A stretch of DNA of 64,000 bases from Maribacter zhoushanensis (GCF_029350975.1 NZ_JARKMR010000001.1:248001-312000); one strand, 5' to 3'; shown: positions 17,704-26,304, numbered from the stretch's first letter. A program made the numbers and translations. Notes: generated by a model from the letters alone, not told the origin.

Positions 17704-18675
17704 TTATTTTTCGGTTAACAACCAAGCATCTTTAGATTGCGTACGTTTAATTTCACGTAACGCTTTTAAAGCATCGTTGGCATTGGTATAACTATCAAAA
17801 GTTACCATGTGTAGACCGTAGGCATTAGTACCATAATAGCCGGCATTAAATCCGTTAGCTTTAAGCTGTTCTATTTTTCTATCTGCATTACCTCTAACCC
17901 TAAATGCACCTGCAACTATAAAATGTGTTGCTTCACCTTTGTTTATAGCAGGTCTTGTTGCTGAAGTTGTAGTGGCATCAACAGTAACCGTTGGTAATTC
18001 TAACGGAGATAGATCAAAAAAGGTTGCTTCTTGAATTTGTTTGTTTACAAACTCTTCAGCATCCTGTCTCGCTACTTGCTCGTTTGTATGCTGCTGTTGG
18101 TAAGCACGATAACCGGTTACACCAGTTGAGAATGCCAACATTAAAATAGCGGCATATTTTAAATAAGGTCTAAAACCTTTTGTTTCTCTACGCTCAGGAC
18201 TAATAACGAACGGTATTTTTTCTTCAATCTCCTCTACTTCAACTTTTAAAACTTCTCTGGTTACAGGAATAGAATTAAAGTTAGAAAGACCAAAAGATGA
18301 CGTTAAGTAGTTTGTTTCGTTAGCAGGTTGAAACAATATTTTATCTTCTTGATTTCTAGTTAAAGAACCAATATTCTTTAGGTGCAAAGAAGTTTCTTTA
18401 ACTAAAACCTCTTGCCAAGTTTTAACTTGATTTTCAATTTCAACCAATGCCGTTTCATAAGAAACTTTCTCTGCATTTGATACATAAGAAACCAAAAGCC
18501 CATCATTAGAAATGAGTTGTCTATTGAAAACAATAGACTTATTTGGCGCACTAAACGTGTTTGTAACTACGTTTATTTGGGCAGAATTTTTTTGGGTAAG
18601 GAATGCTCCAAATCCAGGAACAACAACACAGTTGTACCTATAAAGTAAATCGCTTATATAGTGTTCTAATACCAT
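17704..18675 (-). CDS. HU-like (CCDC81-type) / transmembrane / SPOR domain protein
   Basis: 323 residues in three parts. Residues 1 to about 145 match Bacteroidota CCDC81-type HU-like domains (HYISDLLYRYNCVVVPGFGA, and SLHLKNIGSLTRNQEDKILF, the latter like the beta-arm region of HU). One membrane helix follows (about 171-188). The C-terminus (about 249-323, ATHFIVAGAFRVRGNADRKI to the end) is a SPOR domain, which binds denuded septal peptidoglycan. The chain would run from a DNA-binding-like cytoplasmic domain to the cell wall. DNA binding is inferred from fold similarity only. It diverges from dprA. Confidence 0.82.
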   Translation of the reverse strand: MVLEHYISDLLYRYNCVVVPGFGAFLTQKNSAQINVVTNTFSAPNKSIVFNRQLISNDGLLVSYVSNAEKVSYETALVEIENQVKTWQEVLVKETSLHLKNIGSLTRNQEDKILFQPANETNYLTSSFGLSNFNSIPVTREVLKVEVEEIEEKIPFVISPERRETKGFRPYLKYAAILMLAFSTGVTGYRAYQQQHTNEQVARQDAEEFVNKQIQEATFFDLSPLELPTVTVDATTTSATRPAINKGEATHFIVAGAFRVRGNADRKIEQLKANGFNAGYYGTNAYGLHMVTFDSYTNANDALKALREIKRTQSKDAWLLTEK

Positions 18676-18698
18676 TGGATCACAAATATGAAAAAAAT

Positions 18699-18720
18699 AA
18701 AGAGGTATAAAAACCTCTTT
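18699..18720. promoter_or_regulatory. Inverted repeat in the HU/SPOR-dprA divergent spacer
   Basis: AAAGAGGT (18699-18706) and ACCTCTTT (18713-18720) form a perfect 8-bp inverted repeat around ATAAAA. It sits between two divergent start codons (18675 minus and 18768 plus), where an operator would be expected. No regulator is assigned. Confidence 0.4.
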
Positions 18721-18767
18721 CGTAACTTTTTATTAACATATTTTTTTCGCTTATTTGTGAACAAGAA

Positions 18768-19886
18768 ATGAAAACTACACAACATACTGCTGATGAACTT
18801 GTTGCAATTCTTCGTTTGCAACATGTGCCAAATATAGGAGACACTCTTGCAAAGAAATTAATTTCACATTGTGGTAGTCCATCCGCAATTTTCGAAGATA
18901 AAAAGCAAAATCTGCTTAAAATTGATGGTATAGGTACGCATACCATTAGACATTTATTTGATTTGGAACATTTAGAGGCTGCCGAGTCGGAATACAATTA
19001 TATTCTTAAGAATGATATAAGTTGCACTTATTTTTTAGATGATGATTACCCTAAGTATTTAAAGCATTGTATTGACGGTCCCATTCTATTGTTTAAAAAA
19101 GGGAATATTGATTTACAGAACCGTAAACTGATCAGCGTGGTAGGCACCCGTAATATAACCAGCTACGGAATGTCTTTTTGCGAGCAGTTTATCGAAGAGG
19201 TTGCTCCTTTAGATCCAGTAATAATTAGTGGCTTTGCATACGGAGTTGATATTTGTATTCAGAGGGAAGCCGTAAAACATGGTTTGCAAACCGTAGGGTG
19301 CTTAGCTCACGGTTTAAATCAAATCTACCCAAAGGTTCATGCCAAGTACCAAGCCGATGTTTTAAAGAATGGCGGGTTCTACACAGAATTTTGGAGTACG
19401 AGTAACCCCGAACGTGAGAATTTCTTAAAACGAAACCGAATTATTGCGGGAGTGAGTGAAGCTACGGTAGTAGTTGAATCTGCAGAAAAAGGCGGAAGCC
19501 TTGTAACTGCCGATATTGCCAATAGTTATAATAGAGATGTTTTTGCCGTGCCAGGTAGAACAACAGATAAATATAGCTTGGGTTGTAATAACCTAATCAA
19601 GCAGCAAAAAGCACATGTAATGACTTCAGCCGCAGATTTGATTTATTTGTTGGACTGGGATATTGAAGAAAAACAGCATAAGACCATTCAAAAACAATTG
19701 TTCATTGAGCTGGATGATATTGAGCAAAGTATTTACACCTATTTACAAAATAACGGAAAGCAAATTTTAGATAGTATAGCCCTAGATTGTAAACTGCCTA
19801 TTTATAGAACATCTTCTACCTTGTTAAATATGGAAATGAAGGGAGTAATAAGACCCTTACCAGGTAAATTGTTCGAGGCTATTTGA
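18768..19886 (+). CDS. dprA: DNA processing protein DprA (Smf)
   Basis: 372 residues. The Rossmann-like DprA core carries SVVGTRNITSYGMSFCEQF, ISGFAYGVDICIQREAV, the NFLKRNRIIAGVSEATVVVE stretch and EKGGSLVTADIAN. An N-terminal helix-hairpin-helix-like region (NIGDTLAKKLISHCGSPSAI) and a C-terminal winged helix (about 305-372) complete it. DprA loads RecA on incoming single-stranded DNA in natural transformation. It is present in many bacteria not known to be competent. It is divergent from the HU/SPOR gene and convergent with trpS. Confidence 0.95.
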   Translation: MKTTQHTADELVAILRLQHVPNIGDTLAKKLISHCGSPSAIFEDKKQNLLKIDGIGTHTIRHLFDLEHLEAAESEYNYILKNDISCTYFLDDDYPKYLKHCIDGPILLFKKGNIDLQNRKLISVVGTRNITSYGMSFCEQFIEEVAPLDPVIISGFAYGVDICIQREAVKHGLQTVGCLAHGLNQIYPKVHAKYQADVLKNGGFYTEFWSTSNPERENFLKRNRIIAGVSEATVVVESAEKGGSLVTADIANSYNRDVFAVPGRTTDKYSLGCNNLIKQQKAHVMTSAADLIYLLDWDIEEKQHKTIQKQLFIELDDIEQSIYTYLQNNGKQILDSIALDCKLPIYRTSSTLLNMEMKGVIRPLPGKLFEAI

Positions 19887-19954
19887 AAATTTTATAAACC
19901 ACTTAGTTTGTTTTTATGAGTTTAGATTAAAATTCATCATCAAATGCTCACTTA

Positions 19955-19981
19955 ATCGATATTTCCGAATTCAATATCGAT
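19955..19981. other. Inverted repeat in the dprA-trpS spacer
   Basis: ATCGATATT (19955-19963) and AATATCGAT (19973-19981) are perfect 9-base inverted arms around TCCGAATTC. There is no following T run. It lies before the bidirectional terminator and could be a protein site or a second stem in the transcript end. Confidence 0.35.
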
Positions 19982-20013
19982 AGACGAATGATTGAAGACG
20001 GATTAATAAAAAC

Positions 20014-20041
20014 AAAAAACCGACCACTAGGTCGGTTTTTT
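20014..20041. terminator. Bidirectional terminator between dprA and trpS
   Basis: AAAAAACCGACC (20014-20025) and GGTCGGTTTTTT (20030-20041) form a perfect 12-bp stem with the loop ACTA. A-run and T-run flank it on both strands, so it can end dprA (plus) and trpS (minus). Confidence 0.9.
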
Positions 20042-20068
20042 AATATTTGTAGTTTTCTGTGTGATTAA

Positions 20069-21037
20069 TTAATAACCTAATTTTTCACGAACTCTCTCTA
20101 GTACTCCGTCCGCTACTTTTCTGGCTTTTTCTGCTCCTAAAGCTAGTGCATCATCAATCTCATTTAGGTTGTTCATGTAGTATTCAAACTTTTCACGGGG
20201 CTCTTCAAACTTATTTACGATCACTTCATAAAGTGCTTGTTTTGCATGACCGTAACCGTAGTTTCCTGCTAAGTAATTAGCACTCATTTCTTCAATTTGT
20301 GGCTCACTTGCCAATATTTTATATAAAGCGAATACGTTGTCAGTAGAAGGGTCTTTTGGGTCCTCCATTGCTGTGCTGTCCGTCTGTATTCCCATAATCT
20401 GTTTGCGTAATTTTTTATCAGTCTGAAATAGACTTATCAAATTACCTTTACTCTTGCTCATTTTTGCCCCATCTGTACCCGGTATGTACATGGTTTCTTC
20501 TTGTACCTTGCCTTCTGGTAATACAAATGTTTCGCCTAACTGGGCGTGAAAACGAGAAGCAACATCCCTAGTCATTTCTATATGTTGCATTTGGTCTTTG
20601 CCTACAGGTACAATGTTAGCATCATACAATAATATATCTGCCGCCATTAACATTGGGTAAGTGAATAGTCCGGCATTTACATCTTCTAATCTGTCTGCCT
20701 TATCTTTAAAAGAGTGTGCAAGTGTTAATCGTTGATATGGAAAAAAGCAGCTTAGGTACCAAGCCAATTCTGTGGTTTGTGGTACATCGCTCTGTCTGTA
20801 AAAAACAGTATTTTCTATATCTAACCCAAAAGCTAGCCATGTTGCAGCAACAGCATAGGTGTTATGACGCAATTCTGCGCCATTTTTAATCTGTGTTAAC
20901 GAATGCATATCTGCAATAAACAGAAAAGATTCGTTAGAAGGATCGTTTGCCATATCTATTGCTGGCTTGATCGCTCCAAGAATATTACCTAAATGCGGAG
21001 TCCCTGTACTTTGTATGCCTGTTAAAATTCTTGCCAT
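20069..21037 (-). CDS. trpS: Tryptophanyl-tRNA synthetase
   Basis: The start at 21037 gives 322 residues beginning MARILTGIQSTGTPHLGN; the frame extends further upstream but the family starts here. The class I HIGH-like motif is TGTPHLGNILGAI and the KMSKS motif is GAKMSKSKGNLISL. It charges tRNA-Trp with tryptophan. Length is right for the bacterial enzyme. It is divergent from plsC with about 70 bases between starts and ends at the shared terminator with dprA. Confidence 0.97.
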   Translation of the reverse strand: MARILTGIQSTGTPHLGNILGAIKPAIDMANDPSNESFLFIADMHSLTQIKNGAELRHNTYAVAATWLAFGLDIENTVFYRQSDVPQTTELAWYLSCFFPYQRLTLAHSFKDKADRLEDVNAGLFTYPMLMAADILLYDANIVPVGKDQMQHIEMTRDVASRFHAQLGETFVLPEGKVQEETMYIPGTDGAKMSKSKGNLISLFQTDKKLRKQIMGIQTDSTAMEDPKDPSTDNVFALYKILASEPQIEEMSANYLAGNYGYGHAKQALYEVIVNKFEEPREKFEYYMNNLNEIDDALALGAEKARKVADGVLERVREKLGY

Positions 21038-21056
21038 TTTCTTTATTCTAAGAAAG

Positions 21057-21064
21057 CAAAGGTA
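21057..21064 (-). promoter_or_regulatory. Predicted -7 element of trpS
   Basis: The minus strand reads TACCTTTG (TAnnTTTG) about 19 bases before the trpS start codon. A -33 TTG at proper spacing is not clear. Confidence 0.4.
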
Positions 21065-21095
21065 AAACAAATACAAAAAAACTATCGTAAATAAC

Positions 21096-21103
21096 TACTT
21101 TTG
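21096..21103 (+). promoter_or_regulatory. Predicted -7 element of plsC, nearly leaderless
   Basis: TACTTTTG matches TAnnTTTG and ends only 4 bases before the ATG at 21108. If it is used, transcription would begin at or within a few bases of the start codon, giving a leaderless or near-leaderless message. No -33 TTG is evident. Confidence 0.35.
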
Positions 21104-21107
21104 ATTT

Positions 21108-21848
21108 ATGCTTAAATTGGTTAAACAAACCGGTCAAACTATATATCGAATTTGGTTTTATATTTTAGTGGCCATTCCTATTCTAGTCTTTTTTCCATTT
21201 CTTGTCCTATTTGCTTCAAGGGAAGCGTGGTATCCACAGTTTTTTTGGATGGCCAGAAATCTATGGGCAAGATTTATACTATATGGTATGTTTTGCTTTC
21301 CAAAAGTGACCTATGAGCAGAAGTTGGTTAAAAATAAGAGCTACATGTTGGTGGCTAACCATACCAGTATGCTAGATATTATGCTGATGTTAATAGTAAG
21401 TAAAAATCCATTTGTATTTGTTGGGAAGAAGGAACTGGTTAAAATACCTTTATTCGGATTTTTCTATAAACGCGTTTGTATTATGGTAGATCGTGACAAT
21501 ACGCAGAGCAGAACGGCTGTATACAGAAGAGCGCAAAAAAGACTACAGCAGGGTTTAAGTATTTGTATTTTTCCTGAGGGTGGTGTGCCAGAAGAGCATG
21601 TGCTGTTAGATAAGTTTAAAGATGGTGCTTTTAAAATGGCTATCGCTCATAAAATACCCGTAGTGCCCATGACCTTTTATGATAATAAGGAAAGGTTTTC
21701 TTTTACATTTTTTAGTGGCGGTCCCGGTAAATGTAGAGCTAGAGTGCACTCATTTGTTGAAACACATTCCATTCGTCCGGAAGATACGGCAGAGCTAAGA
21801 ACAAGTGTTAGGGAAACGATACTTAACGATTTAACCAAAAATAGCTAG
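21108..21848 (+). CDS. plsC: 1-acyl-sn-glycerol-3-phosphate acyltransferase
   Basis: 246 residues with an N-terminal membrane helix (about residues 14-36), the acyltransferase block NHTSMLDIML (HX4D), KKELVKIPLFGFFYKRVCIM, and FPEGGVPEE (motif III). It transfers the second acyl chain onto lysophosphatidic acid to make phosphatidic acid in the inner membrane. Its end overlaps by 4 bases the convergent beta-barrel gene. The genomic neighbour of trpS is the same in other Flavobacteriaceae as far as I recall. Confidence 0.92.
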   Translation: MLKLVKQTGQTIYRIWFYILVAIPILVFFPFLVLFASREAWYPQFFWMARNLWARFILYGMFCFPKVTYEQKLVKNKSYMLVANHTSMLDIMLMLIVSKNPFVFVGKKELVKIPLFGFFYKRVCIMVDRDNTQSRTAVYRRAQKRLQQGLSICIFPEGGVPEEHVLLDKFKDGAFKMAIAHKIPVVPMTFYDNKERFSFTFFSGGPGKCRARVHSFVETHSIRPEDTAELRTSVRETILNDLTKNS

Positions 21849-22399
21849 AATCTGTATCCTAAATTTATTCCGCCTTTTCCAATAATTGTAAAGTCTCTAT
21901 CGTTTTTAAACAGATTACGTCCAATTCCTAGATCTATTTCTACGATAAATCCTCTTTTGGTTATTAATTTTACACCAGTGCCAATTCCTAAGGCGAAATC
22001 AACAAGATTATCTTCATACCCAGAACTAGAATAATACGAATCTGTTTGTTGATTGTAATAAGAGCTGTAGGTATAATCATCAACAGAATTCAACATTCCA
22101 AATGCTTCTACGAAAAACCCGGTGGCATACTTTTTTCCAAAGTATTGACGGTAATAGGGTGAAATATAGTAGTTGACATCAATAGTTTCGTCATCGAAAG
22201 CAAATAGGACATCTACACCTATGGCAGATTCTTCGTTCAATAAATATTGATAATCTACTTCAATGGCGCCTAAGATTAAAAAAAGACCGTTTATTTTTAA
22301 TTCATGACGTGCTTCTGAGGTTGTAAATGTATCATCTACATCTTGAGAGTACATAGTAATAGTCATTAGGCAAATGCAATACAAGATGTATTTCTTCAT
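21845..22399 (-). CDS. Outer-membrane beta-barrel protein
   Basis: 184 residues. Signal peptide MKKYILYCICLMTITMYSQ. The rest alternates hydrophobic and polar residues, as in small porin-like barrels, and ends with an aromatic residue (GINLGYRF), typical of the outer-membrane insertion signal. A Ser/Tyr-rich stretch (residues 110-130) is probably an outer loop. It is last in a minus-strand set beginning with a lipoprotein and ECF sigma factor, 9 bases after the 504-residue protein. Function unknown. Confidence 0.75.
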   Translation of the reverse strand: MKKYILYCICLMTITMYSQDVDDTFTTSEARHELKINGLFLILGAIEVDYQYLLNEESAIGVDVLFAFDDETIDVNYYISPYYRQYFGKKYATGFFVEAFGMLNSVDDYTYSSYYNQQTDSYYSSSGYEDNLVDFALGIGTGVKLITKRGFIVEIDLGIGRNLFKNDRDFTIIGKGGINLGYRF

Positions 22400-22408
22400 A
22401 TGTTTATT

Positions 22409-23923
22409 TTAAAATTGAAAAGTCAGTCCGCTATAAACTCCAACTGAATACGGTCTAAAAGTACCGTTTACATCTGAAAAGGTGTTTAATTGATATTTAA
22501 AGATCGGTTCTACGTTAAAACGAATCTTCTGCGAAAAATTATAGTTAAGACCTAGCCCCATATTGGCACTAAAATTTAAGTCATTGATGTTGTTTGCTTC
22601 CCCTATTTCGGTGGTTAAATCTTCTGAGGTTAGCGATACGGCATTATCTATTAAAAACAGCGAACTAACACCGCCAATTAGATTTAATCCAAACTTTTTG
22701 TCGACCAAGGCGTAATTTAATTCTACTGGTAGTTCAATATACCCAAACTGTTGTGACATGAAGCCTTCTCTTGTAGGACTTTTTGCGGTGATATCTTGGG
22801 CTGAACTCATGGTGTTGAATTTTTCTGAAGCAACCCTATTGCTAGAAATTTTCAAAGTACTAGATGTTTCGGCATAATCAATTGTAGTTAATTGACCCTC
22901 GTTCGAGTCTAGGCTGGCGCTAGATGAAAAAGCAACATCTTCTGTATCATAACCGTAATCTACTTTATTTATTCCTGAACGTATGGTCAGTTTTTTAGTG
23001 ACTGCATAAGCAACGGTGACCCCGTAACTCATATTTACATTACCAGATTTTGTATTGGGGTTAAAAATTGCGTTAACCGGAGAACCTTCGCCAAGTGCAT
23101 TAAAATATACCGGTGCAACATTTGGTCCTGCAGACCATCTGTTATTGGCAACTTTCTTCTTTTTCAACTCCTCCTGGTCTTCTATTTCATCATAAATTGA
23201 TTTTTTGTTCAATTCAATTTCTTCCGTAGCATCTTCAATGGAAGTATTTGAAGCTATACCCTTTTCTTTACTCAAAATATTTGGGTCTGACTGAATAGTA
23301 ACATCCGCATTGCTGGCAGCTATCTTCTCTTTTGTTTTTTGAATATTAATAGATGAATTTTCAATATCATTTTTAGCAGTTTCTGTGCTGGCAGTATTTT
23401 CAGCTACTAATACTTCATGTGTTGTAGCATTATTAACTGAAGTGTTTGTACTTTTTTCCGCAATAGTGCTAACAAGTTCAGACTTCTGGTTTGCATTACT
23501 ATTAATTACAGCAACACCTTTAGAATCATCTTTACTGTTTGGTGAGTTGCTTTTGGCATCTGAAAATTGCTCTTCTTTAACCGTGGTAGATTGCTCAACT
23601 ATTGGGTTGGTGTTGTTATCTATAGAATCAATAAAAATCTCCGTTTTTGTAGTTGATTGAATATCCTTTACTTCTTTTGCTTCATTATCAGTATCTACCA
23701 AAATCTCATTGGTAGTGTGTTCTTCTGTAAAAGGGTTGAATATTAATAAACCAATCATTATAGCGGCGGCAATACCACCAAACGACCACCATAAAGGTAT
23801 AATCCTTTTCTTTTTTCTTTTGTCCAATGACGCATCAATCGCACGCCAGACTTTGTTGTCTGGTGTTTGTTTGAAGTCCGATAGCTTATCTCGGAATAGT
23901 TCGTCTATATTTTTCTTCTGCAT
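22409..23923 (-). CDS. Predicted envelope-spanning protein: cytoplasmic segment, inner-membrane helix, linker, outer-membrane barrel
   Basis: 504 residues in four parts. Residues 1-40 are charged and soluble (IDELFRDKLSDFKQTPDNKV, then RKKKR). Residues about 41-63 are one hydrophobic helix (IIPLWWSFGGIAAAIMIGLL) preceded by a basic cluster, placing the N-terminus in the cytoplasm. Residues about 70-260 are a Ser/Thr/Asn/Glu-rich linker without cysteines. From about 262 on is a beta-barrel ending VGVYSGLTFQF, an outer-membrane insertion signal. The gene starts 33 bases after the ECF sigma gene; the N-terminal segment may hold that sigma factor. No known anti-sigma motif is seen, so this is inference. 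Confidence 0.75.
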   Translation of the reverse strand: MQKKNIDELFRDKLSDFKQTPDNKVWRAIDASLDKRKKKRIIPLWWSFGGIAAAIMIGLLIFNPFTEEHTTNEILVDTDNEAKEVKDIQSTTKTEIFIDSIDNNTNPIVEQSTTVKEEQFSDAKSNSPNSKDDSKGVAVINSNANQKSELVSTIAEKSTNTSVNNATTHEVLVAENTASTETAKNDIENSSINIQKTKEKIAASNADVTIQSDPNILSKEKGIASNTSIEDATEEIELNKKSIYDEIEDQEELKKKKVANNRWSAGPNVAPVYFNALGEGSPVNAIFNPNTKSGNVNMSYGVTVAYAVTKKLTIRSGINKVDYGYDTEDVAFSSSASLDSNEGQLTTIDYAETSSTLKISSNRVASEKFNTMSSAQDITAKSPTREGFMSQQFGYIELPVELNYALVDKKFGLNLIGGVSSLFLIDNAVSLTSEDLTTEIGEANNINDLNFSANMGLGLNYNFSQKIRFNVEPIFKYQLNTFSDVNGTFRPYSVGVYSGLTFQF

Positions 23924-23956
23924 CTAGTACTGTTTCTATTTATAATCAAAATCAGA

Positions 23957-24523
23957 TTATAAAAAGTGTGTTGATATTATAATTAAGACACTAACAATAG
24001 ATTGTGTGATCTTAGTTTCTATTTTTTCTTTTAATAATGCGCGGGCCCTTGCAAGATTTGATTTAGAGGTACCAATTGTTGTTCCCAGCATTTCGCTAAT
24101 TTCTTTATGCGTATAGCCATCCATAACATATAGATTGAATGTTGCGCGGTATTTATTCGGTAATTCTTGTATGTAACTTAATAGTGTTTGTAAGCTAATG
24201 TCGCTAAAAGCATTATCAACGGTTACTTCTTCTTCTGTATTATCTGTAACTACGTTTAGGTATTCTTGCTTTCTATATTTTTGTAGGGCGGTGTTAACGG
24301 TAATTCTTTTCATCCAACCTTCAAAAGAACCCTTATTCTTAAACTGACCTATTTTGTCATAAATGGTCATAAAACTGTCGTGCAAGGTATCTTCTGCCTG
24401 TGATTTTGATTTGGAATATTTAAGGCATATACCAAATAGCGTAGTGGCATAGGCTCTGTATAGTAGCTCCTGTGCTTTACGGTCTCCTTTTTTACAATTA
24501 TGTATGAGTTCTTCTAGACTCAC
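23957..24523 (-). CDS. ECF-type RNA polymerase sigma factor
   Basis: 188 residues with sigma region 2 (CLKYSKSKSQAEDTLHDSF, then GSFEGWMKRITVNTALQKY) and region 4 (LPNKYRATFNLYVMDGYTHK, then MLGTTIGTSKSNLARARALL). Layout and length are those of ECF factors in Bacteroidota. The C-terminus ends in a hydrophobic run (IVSVLIIISTHFL), unusual for a sigma factor and possibly a membrane contact. Downstream in the same direction come the 504-residue envelope protein and an outer-membrane barrel; upstream, 15 bases away, a lipoprotein. Confidence 0.93.
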   Translation of the reverse strand: MSLEELIHNCKKGDRKAQELLYRAYATTLFGICLKYSKSKSQAEDTLHDSFMTIYDKIGQFKNKGSFEGWMKRITVNTALQKYRKQEYLNVVTDNTEEEVTVDNAFSDISLQTLLSYIQELPNKYRATFNLYVMDGYTHKEISEMLGTTIGTSKSNLARARALLKEKIETKITQSIVSVLIIISTHFL

Positions 24524-24538
24524 AAATGGTTGGTTGTT

Positions 24539-24961
24539 TTAAGGGTTGTTTACTGGAACGACAATTTCCATATATTCTGCCTCTCCGTCGCTATTATCTC
24601 CTTTATAAAATTTAAATGTATAGGGCTCGGTATAAATCACCTGGAAGTTAAAAGACGCCGTTTCTTGAATTAACTCTTCCATACAATCATCAAAATCAGT
24701 TCTTACTGCGCCTATGGCAACAACACTTCTAACGGTCAGGGAATCTTTAACAACGTCAAAACCTTCATAGTATGTGCAACTATCTGGTTTTAAATAATTT
24801 ACAGAAATCGTATAGACCTCATTGAGATCAAAAGATTCTGGTACTTCTGCATTAACAATCTCCAATGCTGTGAAATGGAAATTGGCGTCATCATCATCAA
24901 TAGAACAACCATTGCTTAAAAATGCTAAGACCAATGTCAATAACATTAACTTAATTTTCAT
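24539..24961 (-). CDS. Predicted lipoprotein heading the ECF sigma cluster
   Basis: 140 residues from the ATG at 24961; the frame is open to 25000 but this start gives a signal peptide MKIKLMLLTLVLAFLSNGC with lipobox Cys, followed by the acidic stretch SIDDDD that is usual after lipidated Cys. The mature part is beta-rich with two Cys (SCTYYEGF and FDDCMEEL). I recognise no family. Its stop lies 15 bases before the sigma factor start on the same strand, so it is probably in the same message and may be a sensed or sensing component. Confidence 0.6.
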   Translation of the reverse strand: MKIKLMLLTLVLAFLSNGCSIDDDDANFHFTALEIVNAEVPESFDLNEVYTISVNYLKPDSCTYYEGFDVVKDSLTVRSVVAIGAVRTDFDDCMEELIQETASFNFQVIYTEPYTFKFYKGDNSDGEAEYMEIVVPVNNP

Positions 24962-25043
24962 CGTATAACTATTTTGTGATAAGATGAAAACTAGGCGCAA
25001 TGGTTGCGTTAACTCATTTATGTTTACTTAAATAACTCTTAAT

Positions 25044-26051
25044 TTAAGCGTTTAGGGCTGCAATGGCTTCTCTAATCTTACCATCTAATTCCTCGAACAA
25101 TTCAGGGTTATCTAAAAGTAGGTTTTTGACCGCATCACGACCTTGACCTAATTTTGTGTCACCATAGCTAAACCATGATCCACTCTTTTTAACAATTTCG
25201 TATTCTACACCTAAGTCAATTACTTCACCAACTTTAGAAATACCTTCACCGTACATAATATCGAACTCAGTAGTACGGAAAGGTGGTGCTACCTTATTCT
25301 TTACAACCTTAACTCTGGTCTTATTACCCTTAACATTACCGTCTGTATCTTTTATTTGTGTAGACCTTCTTATATCTAAACGAACAGATGCATAAAATTT
25401 AAGTGCATTACCACCAGTAGTTGTTTCTGGGTTACCGAACATTACACCAATTTTTTCACGTAATTGGTTAATGAATATTACAGTACAATTTGTTTTACTG
25501 ATAGAACCGGTAAGTTTTCTTAATGCCTGAGACATTAAACGCGCATGAAGACCCATTTTAGAATCTCCCATTTCACCTTCGATCTCACTTTTTGGTGTTA
25601 AGGCAGCAACAGAATCGACAACAACGATATCTATAGCTCCTGATCTAATCAGGTTATCTGCAATTTCTAAAGCTTGCTCACCATTATCTGGCTGAGAAAT
25701 AATTAGGTTATCAATATCTACACCTAATTTTTCAGCATAAAAACGATCAAAGGCATGTTCTGCATCTATAAATGCTGCAATACCTCCATTTTTTTGTGCT
25801 TCTGCAATTGCATGTAAGGTAAGGGTTGTTTTACCTGAAGATTCTGGTCCGTAAATTTCAATTACACGACCTCTTGGGTAACCACCTACGCCTAATGCTA
25901 TATCTAAACCTAAAGAGCCAGAAGGTATCACTTCAACATCTGCAACAACACTATCTCCCAGTTTCATTACAGCGCCCTTACCGTAGGTTTTATCCATCTT
26001 GTCAAGGGTCAACTTTAATGCTTTTAATTTTGCTTCTTTTTCAGAACTCAT
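25044..26051 (-). CDS. recA: Recombinase RecA
   Basis: 335 residues with the P-loop [19 protein letters not shown], the Walker B region [20 protein letters not shown], and loop L2 ([20 protein letters not shown]). It binds single-stranded DNA and ATP, performs strand exchange and promotes LexA-type self-cleavage where present. It is read on the minus strand. The 375-base spacer upstream holds a structured plus-strand element rather than a clear SOS operator. Confidence 0.98.
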   Translation of the reverse strand: MSSEKEAKLKALKLTLDKMDKTYGKGAVMKLGDSVVADVEVIPSGSLGLDIALGVGGYPRGRVIEIYGPESSGKTTLTLHAIAEAQKNGGIAAFIDAEHAFDRFYAEKLGVDIDNLIISQPDNGEQALEIADNLIRSGAIDIVVVDSVAALTPKSEIEGEMGDSKMGLHARLMSQALRKLTGSISKTNCTVIFINQLREKIGVMFGNPETTTGGNALKFYASVRLDIRRSTQIKDTDGNVKGNKTRVKVVKNKVAPPFRTTEFDIMYGEGISKVGEVIDLGVEYEIVKKSGSWFSYGDTKLGQGRDAVKNLLLDNPELFEELDGKIREAIAALNA

Positions 26052-26175
26052 TCTCTATTTTTTTGGAAAGCTAAATTACCAAATCTTTTTTGAATTGAAC
26101 AATATTGAAATGATTACGCAACCATTTTAATTAATCGCTATCTTTTATTAAATACAAGTTACTTAATTGGTTGTC

Positions 26176-26304
26176 AATCGCTTTTTTTAGTGTAAGCGAT
26201 TATAGGTGGTTATCTCCTTCATGTATGTTTTTCGAGAATGCTATGAAAAAGAGAAGAATGGAATAACCAATAAAGAGTCTTGCTATAATCAAGGCTCTTT
26301 TTTT
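26176..26304 (+). ncRNA. Candidate structured small RNA with its own terminator (recA-trhO spacer)
   Basis: The gene-free stretch 26052-26426 contains several stems on the plus strand: AATCGCTT (26176-26183) with AAGCGATT (26194-26201); GGTTAT (26208-26213) with ATAACC (26263-26268), inside which TCC/GGA and TTTTTC (26228-26233)/GAAAAA (26245-26250) also pair; and a terminator, AAGAGTCTTG (26273-26282) with CAAGGCTCTT (26290-26299) plus a T run to 26304. A plus-strand terminator here has no plus-strand gene to end, since recA is on the minus strand. A short noncoding transcript would explain it. No promoter is certain and no known RNA family is recognised. Confidence 0.4.
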
